From NCBI RefSeq assembly GCF_019175365.1, contig NZ_CP059572.1:3968001-4032000 (forward strand): a DNA stretch of 64,000 bases, written 5' to 3'. The notes under the pieces are model-generated. The model was not told the DNA's origin and did not search any database. It saw only the letters and a program-made list of their open reading frames with translations. Numbering within the stretch: the first letter of the stretch is position 1; the number at the start of each line of letters is the position of its first letter. Positions 45,618-54,213 of the stretch are shown here, piece by piece. The stretch is from Actinomadura graeca. GTDB taxonomy: Bacteria; Actinomycetota; Actinomycetes; Streptosporangiales; Streptosporangiaceae. A program made the position numbers and the translations under genes.

Positions 45618-47450
45618 GTGCCCAGTCTCCGGCTTGAGCTGCAAGCATCCGGTACCGCCGTTCTCATGCGTGTCCCGCCCGAACGCGCAGAGGACCTTCG
45701 TCAGCTCGCTGGCCGGTTCCTGACCGCCCGGCATCAAGGCCCCAGCCTTGTAGAGCTGGAACTCGAGGATCTCCTCGCCAATCTTCGTGAACTCGCCGAC
45801 TGGCCGGCACCACAGGATGTGACGTGGCAGCCCGAGCTCAGGGTCCTCGTTGAGGGTAACCACCGGGACACAGCAGCAGCCGGCAAACGCCTCGAAGCAC
45901 CGGAGTCCCCCGCCCTGCCCGCGGACGAGATCACCGAATTGCTCGCCGCGTCCGGCTGGTCAGCTCCGGATCCGCTCACGGCGTTTCAGCTCAGGGACAT
46001 TGCCAAGCTGCTGTCCATGAGTCATGGCGCGAACTTCAGTGTTCCCGGGGCCGGCAAGACCCGGGTCTCACTGGCGACGTTCCAGGTCCTCCGCGTGCAG
46101 GGCCAGGTGGAAAGACTGATGGTGGTGGCCCCGAAGGCCGCCTTTGAGAGCTGGTTGTTCGAGAACCAGGCGTGTCTAGAGACGCCTCTCTATGTACAGG
46201 TTTTGGACAGCGGGCGGCTGCCCGACCCGGCGGCCCAGCTCATCGTGGTGAACTACGAGGGCCTGGCTAAGCACCAGGTGGCGCTGGCGAAGTGGCTCGC
46301 AATGAAGCCATCGATGTTCATCCTGGATGAGGCACATCGGATGAAGCGAGGCGCCAACGGGGTCCATGGTGCGGCTTGCCTGGCGCTGGGACCGCGGTCC
46401 CGCCGCCGCCTCATACTGACCGGCACGCCCGCGCCCAACGGCGTCAAGGATCTGGAGAACCTCCTGGGCTTCGTCTGGCCCGGAGAAGGCCGCAGGATAG
46501 TGACCCGGGCCGTGGGCAACGGCGATCTCCGGCACGCCAGCCGTGTGCTGCGGCCCCTCTTCACCCGCACAACCAAAGGAGAACTCGGCCTCCCTGAGGT
46601 CAACGTGAAGATCCGGAGACTAAAGCTTCCGGATCTTCACCGAGAGATCTATGGCGCGCTGACCGGTGAGATGAGCGCGCGAGCGGCGCGGGTAGCCCAT
46701 CCTGAATCCCAGGAGGGCCTGGAAGCACTGGGCAAGATCCTCATGTATCTGCTCATGGCCGCGACCAGCCCCGCCCTCCTCGCCGTGGGCGATACCAAAT
46801 ACGAGGCGCTGCGGTTCCGGGTGCCACCGCTTGATGTCCCCCGGGACGCGACGCTGTACCAGTTGCTGGAGGATCTCCCCAGCTACGAGCTGTCGCCGAA
46901 GTACCAGGAGACCTTGGCCATCGTCGACGCGAATGCCAGGGCTGGACGGAAGACCCTTGTGTGGTCGACATTCATCCGCAACCTGACCACCCTGGAAGTG
47001 ATGCTCGCCCCCTACCTGCCCGCCACCGTGCATGGTGGCACCCAGGATCGGGAAGATCAGCTCAAGAGATTCCGCGAGGACCCAGACTGTCACGTCCTGC
47101 TTTCTAACCCCGCAACCCTTGGCGAAGGCATCAGCCTGCACCAGGTGTGCAATGACGCGGTGTACGTCGACCGAGATTTCGCGGCCGGCCGGTATCTGCA
47201 GAGCCTCGATCGCATCCACCGGCTCGGGCTGAAACCTGGCACGGTCACTAACATCACAGTGCTCGCGGCGGACAAGACCATCGATGACAGGGTCGAGCAG
47301 CGCCTGGACACCAAGCTCCAGATCATGGAGGCGGTGCTGGATGACCCCGCCGTCGGACAGCTGGCCGACCTCGAAGAGGAGCCTCCCGCCGCAGCCCAGG
47401 CCGACATGTCTGCTCTGCTGGAGCATCTGAATGTCCGTCCTGCCCGCTGA
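45618..47450 (+). CDS. SNF2-family DNA helicase/translocase
   Basis: A 610-residue SF2 ATPase. Motif I is VPGAGKTRVSLATF, motif II is ILDEAHRMK (DEAH), motif III is LTGTPAPNGVKD; the second RecA domain has TLVWSTFIRNL, HGGTQDREDQLKRF, LLSNPATLGEGISLHQ (motif V) and DRIHRLGL (motif VI). The N-terminal 120 residues are a separate accessory domain. GTG at 45618 follows AGGGA. It is 10 bp from the ParB-like gene and overlaps the DUF3883 gene by 20 bp. SNF2 proteins move along duplex DNA and occur in DISARM and related defence systems; here it probably works with the neighbouring nuclease. Confidence 0.93.
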   Translation: MPSLRLELQASGTAVLMRVPPERAEDLRQLAGRFLTARHQGPSLVELELEDLLANLRELADWPAPQDVTWQPELRVLVEGNHRDTAAAGKRLEAPESPALPADEITELLAASGWSAPDPLTAFQLRDIAKLLSMSHGANFSVPGAGKTRVSLATFQVLRVQGQVERLMVVAPKAAFESWLFENQACLETPLYVQVLDSGRLPDPAAQLIVVNYEGLAKHQVALAKWLAMKPSMFILDEAHRMKRGANGVHGAACLALGPRSRRRLILTGTPAPNGVKDLENLLGFVWPGEGRRIVTRAVGNGDLRHASRVLRPLFTRTTKGELGLPEVNVKIRRLKLPDLHREIYGALTGEMSARAARVAHPESQEGLEALGKILMYLLMAATSPALLAVGDTKYEALRFRVPPLDVPRDATLYQLLEDLPSYELSPKYQETLAIVDANARAGRKTLVWSTFIRNLTTLEVMLAPYLPATVHGGTQDREDQLKRFREDPDCHVLLSNPATLGEGISLHQVCNDAVYVDRDFAAGRYLQSLDRIHRLGLKPGTVTNITVLAADKTIDDRVEQRLDTKLQIMEAVLDDPAVGQLADLEEEPPAAAQADMSALLEHLNVRPAR

Positions 47451-48339
47451 ACCGATCCTCCGTGCGGCTAGGCGCTGGGCAGACCACCTGCGGCATTCGT
47501 CCGTGGAGCGGGCACACGCTGTGTTCGCCAACCACCCCGGCTATCTTGATCTCACCCCGACTCAATACGGAACGGCCCTTACCTGGCTCAGAGAAGTCGG
47601 CATAGTCACCGAAGATGGGTCCCTGGCCCACAGCGGCAGTCCTGTGGAGCTGGCATTGTTCGAGGCGGCGTTGCTGAACGCGAGCCCGCTGTGGCTCCGC
47701 GACGCCGACCAGCTGATCAATATGCCCGACGACCTGCCGGAGGACGCAATTTCCGCCGGTGAAGCGCTCGGGTTGTCACCGCGCCAGGCCACCGCCGTCG
47801 TGCACACCGCCTGGGGCAAAGTCGACGCAGCCGCACGCAAGCAGATCGGATCCGCCGGTGAGGAGGCACTCGCAAACCTCCTTACCGAGCTCACAGGCGT
47901 GACCGTGGATTATGTCGCTGACTATGCCGATGGGCTCGGGTACGACATCGCCGTCCACGCCGACGGGCTCCACCTCGATCTCGAGGTCAAGACCACGACG
48001 CGACGCGGCCGGCTGACCATCTACCTCTCACGCAATGAGTACGAAGTCATGCGAGACAACCCTGCCTGGCGGCTCACCGTCGTATTCCTCAACTCCGAGC
48101 GGCAAGCGGGTGCTGTCGGGACAATTGATCCAGGGTGGGTTCGGCGTCACGCCCCGGCTGATGCCACCCCGCTCGGCCGATGGGAGTCCGTCCGCTTCGA
48201 TATCCCCCCGGATGCCATACAACGCGGGCTTACAGACATCAGCGACTGGGCTGGCCCTCGCCTCAGCGGGCGTCACCTGCTCCGCGCCGGAACGGGCGAA
48301 CGCCCGCCAGCCTGGATCAGTGCCGCCCCCGCAGTCTGA
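47431..48339 (+). CDS. DUF3883 (PD-(D/E)xK-like) protein
   Basis: A 302-residue protein. The C-terminal domain (about 145-225) reads SAGEEALANLLTE, then GLGYDIAVHADGLHLDLEVKTTTRRGRLTIYLSRNEYEVMRDNP, the DUF3883 pattern with the nuclease-like D...ExK set (GYDI and LEVK). The N-terminal part is a helical, probably winged-helix region (YLDLTPTQYGTALTWLREVGIVTEDG). DUF3883 proteins are common in helicase-containing defence islands. It overlaps the SNF2 helicase gene by 20 bp, so the two are likely partners and this may be the nuclease of the pair. Confidence 0.85.
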   Translation: MSVLPAEPILRAARRWADHLRHSSVERAHAVFANHPGYLDLTPTQYGTALTWLREVGIVTEDGSLAHSGSPVELALFEAALLNASPLWLRDADQLINMPDDLPEDAISAGEALGLSPRQATAVVHTAWGKVDAAARKQIGSAGEEALANLLTELTGVTVDYVADYADGLGYDIAVHADGLHLDLEVKTTTRRGRLTIYLSRNEYEVMRDNPAWRLTVVFLNSERQAGAVGTIDPGWVRRHAPADATPLGRWESVRFDIPPDAIQRGLTDISDWAGPRLSGRHLLRAGTGERPPAWISAAPAV

Positions 48340-48378
48340 GGGAGCCATGCACGAAGCCCTGCCGGCTAGCCTCCCCTC

Positions 48379-49359
48379 GTGCCCACATCAGAAGATCAGC
48401 CCCCTCTCTTCGGTTCCAGTGGCTCACACGACCGGGAGCTGGAACTGGTCCGGGCCCACCTCCTGGCCCTGGATCCGGACGGCTCCAGGTTCGCAGCCGC
48501 GATAAGGCGATCCCTCGACATGCTGCTCGACGGGCCTCACACCGGCCGGTACGACTGGGACCAGTTGTACAAGACCGAGAAAACGCATTGCGGCACAGTC
48601 GTCGAGATCAATCTGCAGCGCGAATTCAAGTTCGACGGTGGCCAGACGCTCGACTATTCCATCGTTGGCTATGACGTCGATTGCAAGTACTCCCAGACAT
48701 TCGGCGGGTGGCAGATCCCACCAGAGGCCGTCGGCAAGCTGCTGCTGGTCGTCTGGGCCAACGACAGGAAGGGGCTCTGGTCCGCCGGCCTGATCCGCGC
48801 ACGCAAGGAGTGGCTCAACACCGGGAACAACCGCGACCGGAAGATCACACTCAAGGCCGTCCATCGCAACAACGTCCGGTGGCTGTTCAAGGATGCTCCG
48901 CTTGCGGAGAACGCCCTGCTGCGCCTTCCGGAGCGCGACCTGGATGCAATCTTCGCCAAGCGTTCTGGCCAGCAGCGGGTGAACGAACTCCTGAGTCGCG
49001 CCACCGGTATCCGGCTCACCCGGATCGCCATCTGGACGGTCGCGACAGCCAATGACAAGCCTAAAGACGATCCGACCCGGCGCATCCGCGGCGGTAGACA
49101 AGGGGCACGAGGCCAGCTGAGGCCGAAGGGGGTCGTCATCTTCGGCGACTATGAGAGCCATCGCGAAGCTGCACGGGCCCTTGGGCTCCCCGTCCCCGGT
49201 GACGGGGAGTACGTCAGCATCCGGCTCGCACGGCGGAGGCTCCGCCACGGTGATGCTCCGCACATCACGCTGGATGGCGAGGACTGGGTCGTCGCCGGGC
49301 CTGAAGACCCCGTTGAGGCGGCTCCTGCACTCCCCGAGATCAAGAAGGCGACTGGCTGA
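48379..49359 (+). CDS. NaeI-family type II restriction endonuclease
   Basis: A 326-residue protein, close to the 317 residues of NaeI. The Endo domain shows GRYDWDQLYKTEKTHCGTVVEINLQREFKF, then LDYSIVGYDVDCKYSQTFGGW with the catalytic Asp...Asp-x-Lys (DVDCKYS), and PPEAVGKLLLVVWANDRKG. The C-terminal half is the Topo domain, needed for two-site cleavage (effector DNA). NaeI cuts GCCGGC; the target here is likely the same or related. GTG 48379 lacks a clear ribosome site and lies 40 bp after the DUF3883 gene. The cognate methyltransferase is probably the C5 enzyme at 49819. Confidence 0.92.
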   Translation: MPTSEDQPPLFGSSGSHDRELELVRAHLLALDPDGSRFAAAIRRSLDMLLDGPHTGRYDWDQLYKTEKTHCGTVVEINLQREFKFDGGQTLDYSIVGYDVDCKYSQTFGGWQIPPEAVGKLLLVVWANDRKGLWSAGLIRARKEWLNTGNNRDRKITLKAVHRNNVRWLFKDAPLAENALLRLPERDLDAIFAKRSGQQRVNELLSRATGIRLTRIAIWTVATANDKPKDDPTRRIRGGRQGARGQLRPKGVVIFGDYESHREAARALGLPVPGDGEYVSIRLARRRLRHGDAPHITLDGEDWVVAGPEDPVEAAPALPEIKKATG

Positions 49360-49468
49360 CCTCCGCCCACGGCCTCTTCAAGAGCTAACGGACTCAGCTA
49401 CGACACACCTCCCGTGTTCCACTGCGTTCTGTCCGATCTCTCGAGTAACTTCGAACTCGCGTTCGGTG

Positions 49469-49691
49469 GAGCCGACCCGGCAGCTTCCACGACGGTAGAT
49501 GGCCGGGCCGGACGCGTACACCGCTGGGAAGGTCGAAGTGAAGAGCCTCGCGATCGGACATGCAGCGCGCGTCGAAGCGCCGTCTCGGGCTTGGTGTCCG
49601 AACGGCGGCTGGCCTTCGTGTTTCCGGGAGCGCCCCTCGGTCGCCGCGCGGGGCTCGTTCCCACCCTGTCCAGGTGTTCTCTCGCCGGTCG
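49469..49691 (-). pseudogene. Frameshifted remnant of a second vsr gene
   Basis: On the minus strand, pieces of Vsr appear in successive frames: SDRRENTW near 49690 (compare SDRREKAW in the intact gene), NTKASRRSDTKPETALRRALH at 49557-49622 (compare NRRSDTKPEIALRRALH) and REALHFDLPSGVRVRPGHL at about 49500-49555 (compare RKDFRLDLPGGTRVRPDIV). The segment that would hold FVDGCFW is not recognisable. At least two frameshifts and a 3' loss make it non-functional. It lies between the NaeI and methyltransferase genes and faces against them. Confidence 0.85.
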
Positions 49692-49818
49692 CTGCCGCTC
49701 CCGCTGGACACGGTGGCACCGACGCTCGCTCGATTCACTCTACGGGCGGTGTCATGAGGGAAGATACTGCCTATGACCCCATCCCCGCTGGGCTCACGAA
49801 CACCACCAGGAGGCCGTA

Positions 49819-51072
49819 GTGGCAGATCTTGAAGTCGTCGAGATCTGCGCAGGCGCAGGGGGCCAGGTCCTGGGCTTGGAGCAGGCGGGTTTCCGTCACC
49901 GCCTGGCCATCGAGCTCGACGAGAACGCTGCCACCACGCTCTCGGAGAACCTGGAGGGCAGCCGTGGCCTCCTGCCCTGGAGCATCGTCCAGCGCGGCGA
50001 TGTGGCCGACCCGGAAGTCTGGAAGCCTTCCGACCATGAAGGCATCGCGCTCCTGGCTGGCGGTGTGCCGTGCCCTCCGTTCAGCGTTGCCGGTAAGCAG
50101 CTTGGCGCCAACGACGAGCGTGATCTGTTCGCCTGGGCGGTCGAGCAGCTGGAGTTCATGCAGCCGAAGGCTCTCTTGCTGGAGAACGTCCGGGGGCTGA
50201 GCCTGCCGCGGTTCACCGGTTACCGCCAGCATGTCCTGGACCGCCTCCAGGAGTTTGGCTACGTCGGCGAATGGAGACTCCTGCACGCGTCCGACTTCGG
50301 TGTTCCCCAGTTGCGGCCTCGGTTCGTCCTGGTAGCTCTTCAGGAGGAGTACGCCCCGTACTTCCACTGGCCGGAGCCTGCCGGCGAAGCTCCGACCGTC
50401 GGCGAGGCACTCCTCGAGCTGATGAGTGCGAACGGGTGGGAAGGGGCCAGGAAGTGGGCCAAGAAGGCAGACAAGATCGGCCCCACGATCGTCGGAGGGT
50501 CCAAGAAGCATGGTGGCGCCGATCTCGGGCCGACACGCGCCAAGCGCGCCTGGGCCCAGCTGGGCGTTGATGCTCTCGGCGTCGCCGACGAGGCACCAAA
50601 GGCTGGCGATACCTTCGAGATCGGTCCCAAGCTCACCTGCGAAATGGTCGCCCGGATCCAGGGCTGGCGCGACGGCGAATGGATTTTCACCGGCCGCAAG
50701 ACCTCTCGGTACCGTCAGATCGGCAACGCCTTCCCTCCTCCTGTAGCCCGGGCGGTTGGCGAGGCGATATCCGGAGCGCTCAAGAAGAGGGGTAAACCCC
50801 GTGAGCGAGAAGTCCCCGAGGAGGACCCGATCTACCGGGTGCTACGGGATCACGGAGACTTCATGACTGCGACGCAGCTTGCCGCAAAGCTCAATCTCGA
50901 GGCCCCTGAGCTGGAGCATCGCATGACCTTGCTGGGCCGCGATTTTCACATCGAGAAGGCCGACGGCGACAGCACCGTCGCCTACAAGCTCGGCGCGTTC
51001 AAGGCGTTCACCGGCCAAGATGACCACGAACGCCACGAGCTGTTTCTCCAGCATCGGGCGAAGATCAGCTGA
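49819..51072 (+). CDS. DNA (cytosine-5-)-methyltransferase
   Basis: A 417-residue C5 methyltransferase. Motif I is VVEICAGAGGQVLGLEQAGF, motif IV is LLAGGVPCPPFSVAGKQ with the catalytic Cys (PCP in place of the common PCQ), motif VI is LLLENVRG, motif VIII is PQLRPRFVLVAL and motif X is YRQIGNAFPPPVARAVG. After residue 325 an added domain of about 80 residues (IYRVLRDHGDFMTATQLAAKLNLEAPELEHRMTLLGRDFHI) looks like a winged helix, not part of the usual enzyme. GTG at 49819 follows AGGAGG. It should protect host DNA against the NaeI-type enzyme; the Vsr gene in the island fits 5mC repair. Confidence 0.93.
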   Translation: MADLEVVEICAGAGGQVLGLEQAGFRHRLAIELDENAATTLSENLEGSRGLLPWSIVQRGDVADPEVWKPSDHEGIALLAGGVPCPPFSVAGKQLGANDERDLFAWAVEQLEFMQPKALLLENVRGLSLPRFTGYRQHVLDRLQEFGYVGEWRLLHASDFGVPQLRPRFVLVALQEEYAPYFHWPEPAGEAPTVGEALLELMSANGWEGARKWAKKADKIGPTIVGGSKKHGGADLGPTRAKRAWAQLGVDALGVADEAPKAGDTFEIGPKLTCEMVARIQGWRDGEWIFTGRKTSRYRQIGNAFPPPVARAVGEAISGALKKRGKPREREVPEEDPIYRVLRDHGDFMTATQLAAKLNLEAPELEHRMTLLGRDFHIEKADGDSTVAYKLGAFKAFTGQDDHERHELFLQHRAKIS

Positions 51073-51110
51073 CCCAGGGTGGCCGCGGCCGAGCCCGGCT
51101 ATCCGTACCC

Positions 51111-51404
51111 CCACGGCGTTCTCCGCAGAAATACTTTGAGCAGGCTAGTAAGCCTTTGGTCTCTAATGGATTGGCGCTCTGCAAGATCCATCACGCCGCA
51201 TATGACGCCAATATTATCGGCATACGGCCAGACCTTGTTATTCACGTGCGGAGCGACATTCTTGAGGAGGTCGATGGGCCCATGCTCAAGCATGGGCTTC
51301 AAGAGATGCACGGCGTCGCGCTCACAAGGCCGCGTCGGCACATCGACCAACCGGACCCGGAGGCAATCGAGCTACGCTACGAAGCTTTTCGCGCCACAGG
51401 GTAG
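51111..51404 (+). pseudogene. C-terminal remnant of an HNH endonuclease gene
   Basis: The frame reads PQKYFEQASKPLVSNGLALCKIHHAAYDANIIGIRPDLVIHVR... and ends EAIELRYEAFRATG. This is the C-terminal half of HNH endonucleases often placed beside restriction genes, with the N-HH motif (SNGLALCKIHHAAYD) intact but no start or N-terminal half. The only start, TTG at 51156, has no ribosome site and would cut the domain. Bases here are clearly less GC-rich than neighbours. It marks the decayed right edge of the island. Confidence 0.75.
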
Positions 51405-51526
51405 TCACTGCCACCCCTGACGTTCGAGGGAACTGCGTGGTTCCCGTCAGGCCGTAGATGGCCGGCGCGCCTGGGCGTTTTCCGGGTGTTCATGTTTGGG
51501 TCGTTTTGGGTTGGTAGCTGTGGTGC

Positions 51527-52330
51527 GTGGACAGCGCATTCGCTCGTGTTGTGGCGGTGGCCTGCTTGGGGCTCACCGGGTGCACGGCGGCTACGGCGTC
51601 GGTTTCCGGGAAGGACGCGCTCGTGGTCGGGGTCAAGGCCGACCAGCCGGGGCTGGGGTTGCTGGAAAAGGGGACGTACCGCGGGTTCGAAGTCGACGTG
51701 GGGACGCATATCGCCAGGCGGATGGGGGCGAAGCGGGTCACGTTCAGGACGGTGACATCGGCCGATCGTGAGCGGTTGTTGAACGACCACTCTGTGGATT
51801 TGGTGCTGGCTTCGTACTCGATCACGCCTGACCGGGCCAAGGCGGTCACTTTCGGTGGGCCCTATTACGTCGCCCATCAGGACATCATGGTGCGGCGGGG
51901 GGAAGAAGGCATTCAGAACGTGCGGGACCTGGCGGGGCGCCGGTTGTGCCAGGCGAGCGGGTCGGTGTCGACGGAACGCGTGGTGATCGGGCTCGGGATC
52001 CGGCCGCGGCTCGTGCCGTCGCCCTCGTACAGCGAGTGCGTCCGGAAACTGCTCGGCGGGGACGTCGACGCGGTGTCGACGGGTGATCTGGTGCTGGCCG
52101 GGTTCGCCGCCCGGTACCGGGACAGAGTGAAGATCGTGAACGCGCCGTTCACCGACGAGCGGTACGGCGTGGGGTTGCGCAGTGGTGACGTGGACGGCTG
52201 CGAGAAGGTCAACCGGGCGCTGACCGTCATGTACCAGGACGGCACCGCCGCGCGTTTGCTGCGCAAATGGTTCGGTGCGTCGGAGCTCAGCCTGACCACG
52301 TCCGTCCCCGAGTTCGAGGGGTGCTCCTGA
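51527..52330 (+). CDS. Extracellular solute-binding lipoprotein (family 3, amino-acid type)
   Basis: A 267-residue periplasmic-binding-protein-like lipoprotein. The lipobox is CLGLTGC (lipidated Cys at 19). The SBP family 3 pattern follows: ALVVGVKADQPGLG, TYRGFEVDVGTHIARRMG, VDLVLASYSITPDRAKAVTFGGPYYVAHQ. It would bind an amino acid or similar ligand outside the membrane. No permease or ATPase is adjacent; instead a protein of unknown function follows directly (TGA then GTG) and an XRE-ImmA gene after that. It may be a sensor rather than a transporter part. GTG at 51527 has no strong ribosome site. Confidence 0.88.
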   Translation: MDSAFARVVAVACLGLTGCTAATASVSGKDALVVGVKADQPGLGLLEKGTYRGFEVDVGTHIARRMGAKRVTFRTVTSADRERLLNDHSVDLVLASYSITPDRAKAVTFGGPYYVAHQDIMVRRGEEGIQNVRDLAGRRLCQASGSVSTERVVIGLGIRPRLVPSPSYSECVRKLLGGDVDAVSTGDLVLAGFAARYRDRVKIVNAPFTDERYGVGLRSGDVDGCEKVNRALTVMYQDGTAARLLRKWFGASELSLTTSVPEFEGCS

Positions 52331-53002
52331 GTGTCGGAGGCGGTCGCTAGCGTGGGGCCCGTGGAAGAGCGCAGGGTTTGGGGCGAGTTGCTGGCCGCCG
52401 GGTTCCTGCATGCCGTCAAGGAGGCGCATCGTGAGGCCACCCTGGCGGTGTTCGGGGGGTTGAGCCGCGCGGCGGGCTTCAAGGAGCGGTCGTTCGGTGT
52501 CGGGGCGTTCGACGTCCTGGAGTCGCAGATCGACCGGGTCTTCGAGGGGGACGACCGGGTCTTCCGGGACGATCTGAACGGGTCCCCCGGGTGGCGGTAC
52601 GGGCCGTACCGGGTGCTGACGAAGCGGCACGAGTTCGGCGCCGTGCGGGCGGTCCGCTGGGACCGGGACAGCCCGACCAAGCAGTCCGTGGCGCGGCAAG
52701 GCTATGTGGAGGATCCGCAACTTGCGCTGGACCTGGGGATCCAGCGCGACACGCCCGGGGTGCTGACGTTGGTGCTGGCCCACAGCGCCAGCGAGGAGCC
52801 GCTGGAGATGGAGCTCTTCCTGGGGCGGCCCAGGTGGAACGCGGACGGGGGGACGGCCTGGCACTGGGTGCGGGAGCTGAGTGACGAGGCGCTCGGACGT
52901 GATCCACGCCGTAAGCTCGTCGAGCGGACGTTGCCGCTGTGGAGCGATGAGGCCGACGTGCCCATGCGGCTCCGAGGAGAGACGAGCGCTGAAACGGCTT
53001 AG
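52331..53002 (+). CDS. Protein of unknown function coupled to an XRE-ImmA protein
   Basis: A 223-residue soluble protein starting on the GTG right after the lipoprotein stop and ending in TAG that shares a base with the next GTG (TAGTG). It is rich in charged and aromatic residues: AAGFKERSFGVGAFDVLESQIDRVFEGDDRVF and GWRYGPYRVLTKRHEFGAVRAVRWDRD. I recognise no domain. The tight link to an XRE-ImmA/IrrE gene is the arrangement of toxin or substrate proteins that are cleaved by their ImmA-type partner. A toxin-antitoxin-like pair is a reasonable guess, not proof. Confidence 0.65.
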   Translation: MSEAVASVGPVEERRVWGELLAAGFLHAVKEAHREATLAVFGGLSRAAGFKERSFGVGAFDVLESQIDRVFEGDDRVFRDDLNGSPGWRYGPYRVLTKRHEFGAVRAVRWDRDSPTKQSVARQGYVEDPQLALDLGIQRDTPGVLTLVLAHSASEEPLEMELFLGRPRWNADGGTAWHWVRELSDEALGRDPRRKLVERTLPLWSDEADVPMRLRGETSAETA

Positions 53003-54075
53003 TGGACGATGATCGGATGGCCCGGCGGGCCGCCGGGCTGCTGTTCGACTGTGAGCGGCTGACGCTGGCCCGGCGGCTCAGGGGGCTGCGCAAGAACCAG
53101 CTCGCGCAGAGCGTCGGAACGACACCGAAGGCGATCGGGCAGTACGAGGCCGGCGTCCACCGCCCCTCGGACGGGACGCTGTCGCGGCTGGCCATCGCCT
53201 TGGGCGTCCCGGTGGAGTTCTTCCGCCCGGGCCGGAGTCCCGTGTCCATGGACGGTGCCCACTTCCGGTCCCTGCGGTCGACCACGCAGATCGAACGCGA
53301 CCAGGCCCTCGCCTACGGGCGGATCGCCACGGATGTGGTCGCGGCCCTGGAGGACCTCGTCGATTTTCCCCCGGTCGACCTGCCGGAATACTCCGTGCCC
53401 CTGGACGAGATCGCCGGAAGCGGGCCCATCGAGGCCGCGAGGGTCACGAGGAAGGCGCTCTTCAGCGAGCCCGGCCCGGTACCGCACATGGTCCGGCTGC
53501 TGGAGGGCCGGGGAGTGATCGTCCTTGTTCTCCCCGAGGCCGCCGAGCGGGTCGACGCGTTCAGCGTGGGCGTCCATCCGCGTCCCATGGTGTTCTTCAA
53601 TCCGGCTAAAGGCGATTACTGGCGCAACCGTTTCGACGGTGCCCATGAACTGGGTCACCTGGTGATGCATGCCGACGCGGAACCCGGCGGAAAGATCGTC
53701 GAAGACCAGGCGCACCGGTTCGCGGCGGAATTCCTGATGCCCGAAGAGGACATCGTCCGCGAACTGCCTGGAAAACCCGACTGGGAACGCCTCTCCGCGC
53801 TGAAAATCACGTGGGGGGTCAGCATGGCCGCGCTGCTCTACCGGGCGCGCACGCTGGGGATCATGAAGGAAGGCGCGTACCGCGACGCGATGGGCGCGAT
53901 GGGCTCACGCGGGTGGCGGCGCCGGGAACCAGGCGAGGCCAGGGCACTGGAGCAGCCCACGATGCTGACCCGGGCGGTGGAGCTGGTCGGCGACGCCGGC
54001 ACCGACCGCGACCGCCTCGCCGAGCGCGCGCGGGTCACCCGGGCCGATCTCGATCTCCTCGTCCCACGGCGTTAG
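53002..54075 (+). CDS. XRE helix-turn-helix/ImmA-IrrE metallopeptidase fusion
   Basis: A 357-residue protein. The N-terminal XRE domain reads LTLARRLRGLRKNQLAQSVGTTPKAIGQYEAGVHRPSDGTLSRLAIALGV. The central ImmA/IrrE zinc peptidase domain has FDGAHELGHLVMHAD (HExxH near residues 214-218) and HRFAAEFLMPEEDI, the conserved downstream part. Such fusions are repressors that cut a partner or themselves on a stress signal, and many regulate phage or toxin genes. It overlaps the upstream unknown gene by one base, so co-translation is likely. Confidence 0.92.
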   Translation: MDDDRMARRAAGLLFDCERLTLARRLRGLRKNQLAQSVGTTPKAIGQYEAGVHRPSDGTLSRLAIALGVPVEFFRPGRSPVSMDGAHFRSLRSTTQIERDQALAYGRIATDVVAALEDLVDFPPVDLPEYSVPLDEIAGSGPIEAARVTRKALFSEPGPVPHMVRLLEGRGVIVLVLPEAAERVDAFSVGVHPRPMVFFNPAKGDYWRNRFDGAHELGHLVMHADAEPGGKIVEDQAHRFAAEFLMPEEDIVRELPGKPDWERLSALKITWGVSMAALLYRARTLGIMKEGAYRDAMGAMGSRGWRRREPGEARALEQPTMLTRAVELVGDAGTDRDRLAERARVTRADLDLLVPRR

Positions 54076-54213
54076 GTGCTGTAATTGGAACGATCCCCAC
54101 TCGGGAGCGTCCGAAAGTGCAAGTTACATATCTCTGTCCCACGGATCCCTGCGCGCGCGCCATTACCTGTGAGAAGCTCCGAGGGTTGTCGGGAACGAGA
54201 CGCTGGAGATCTT

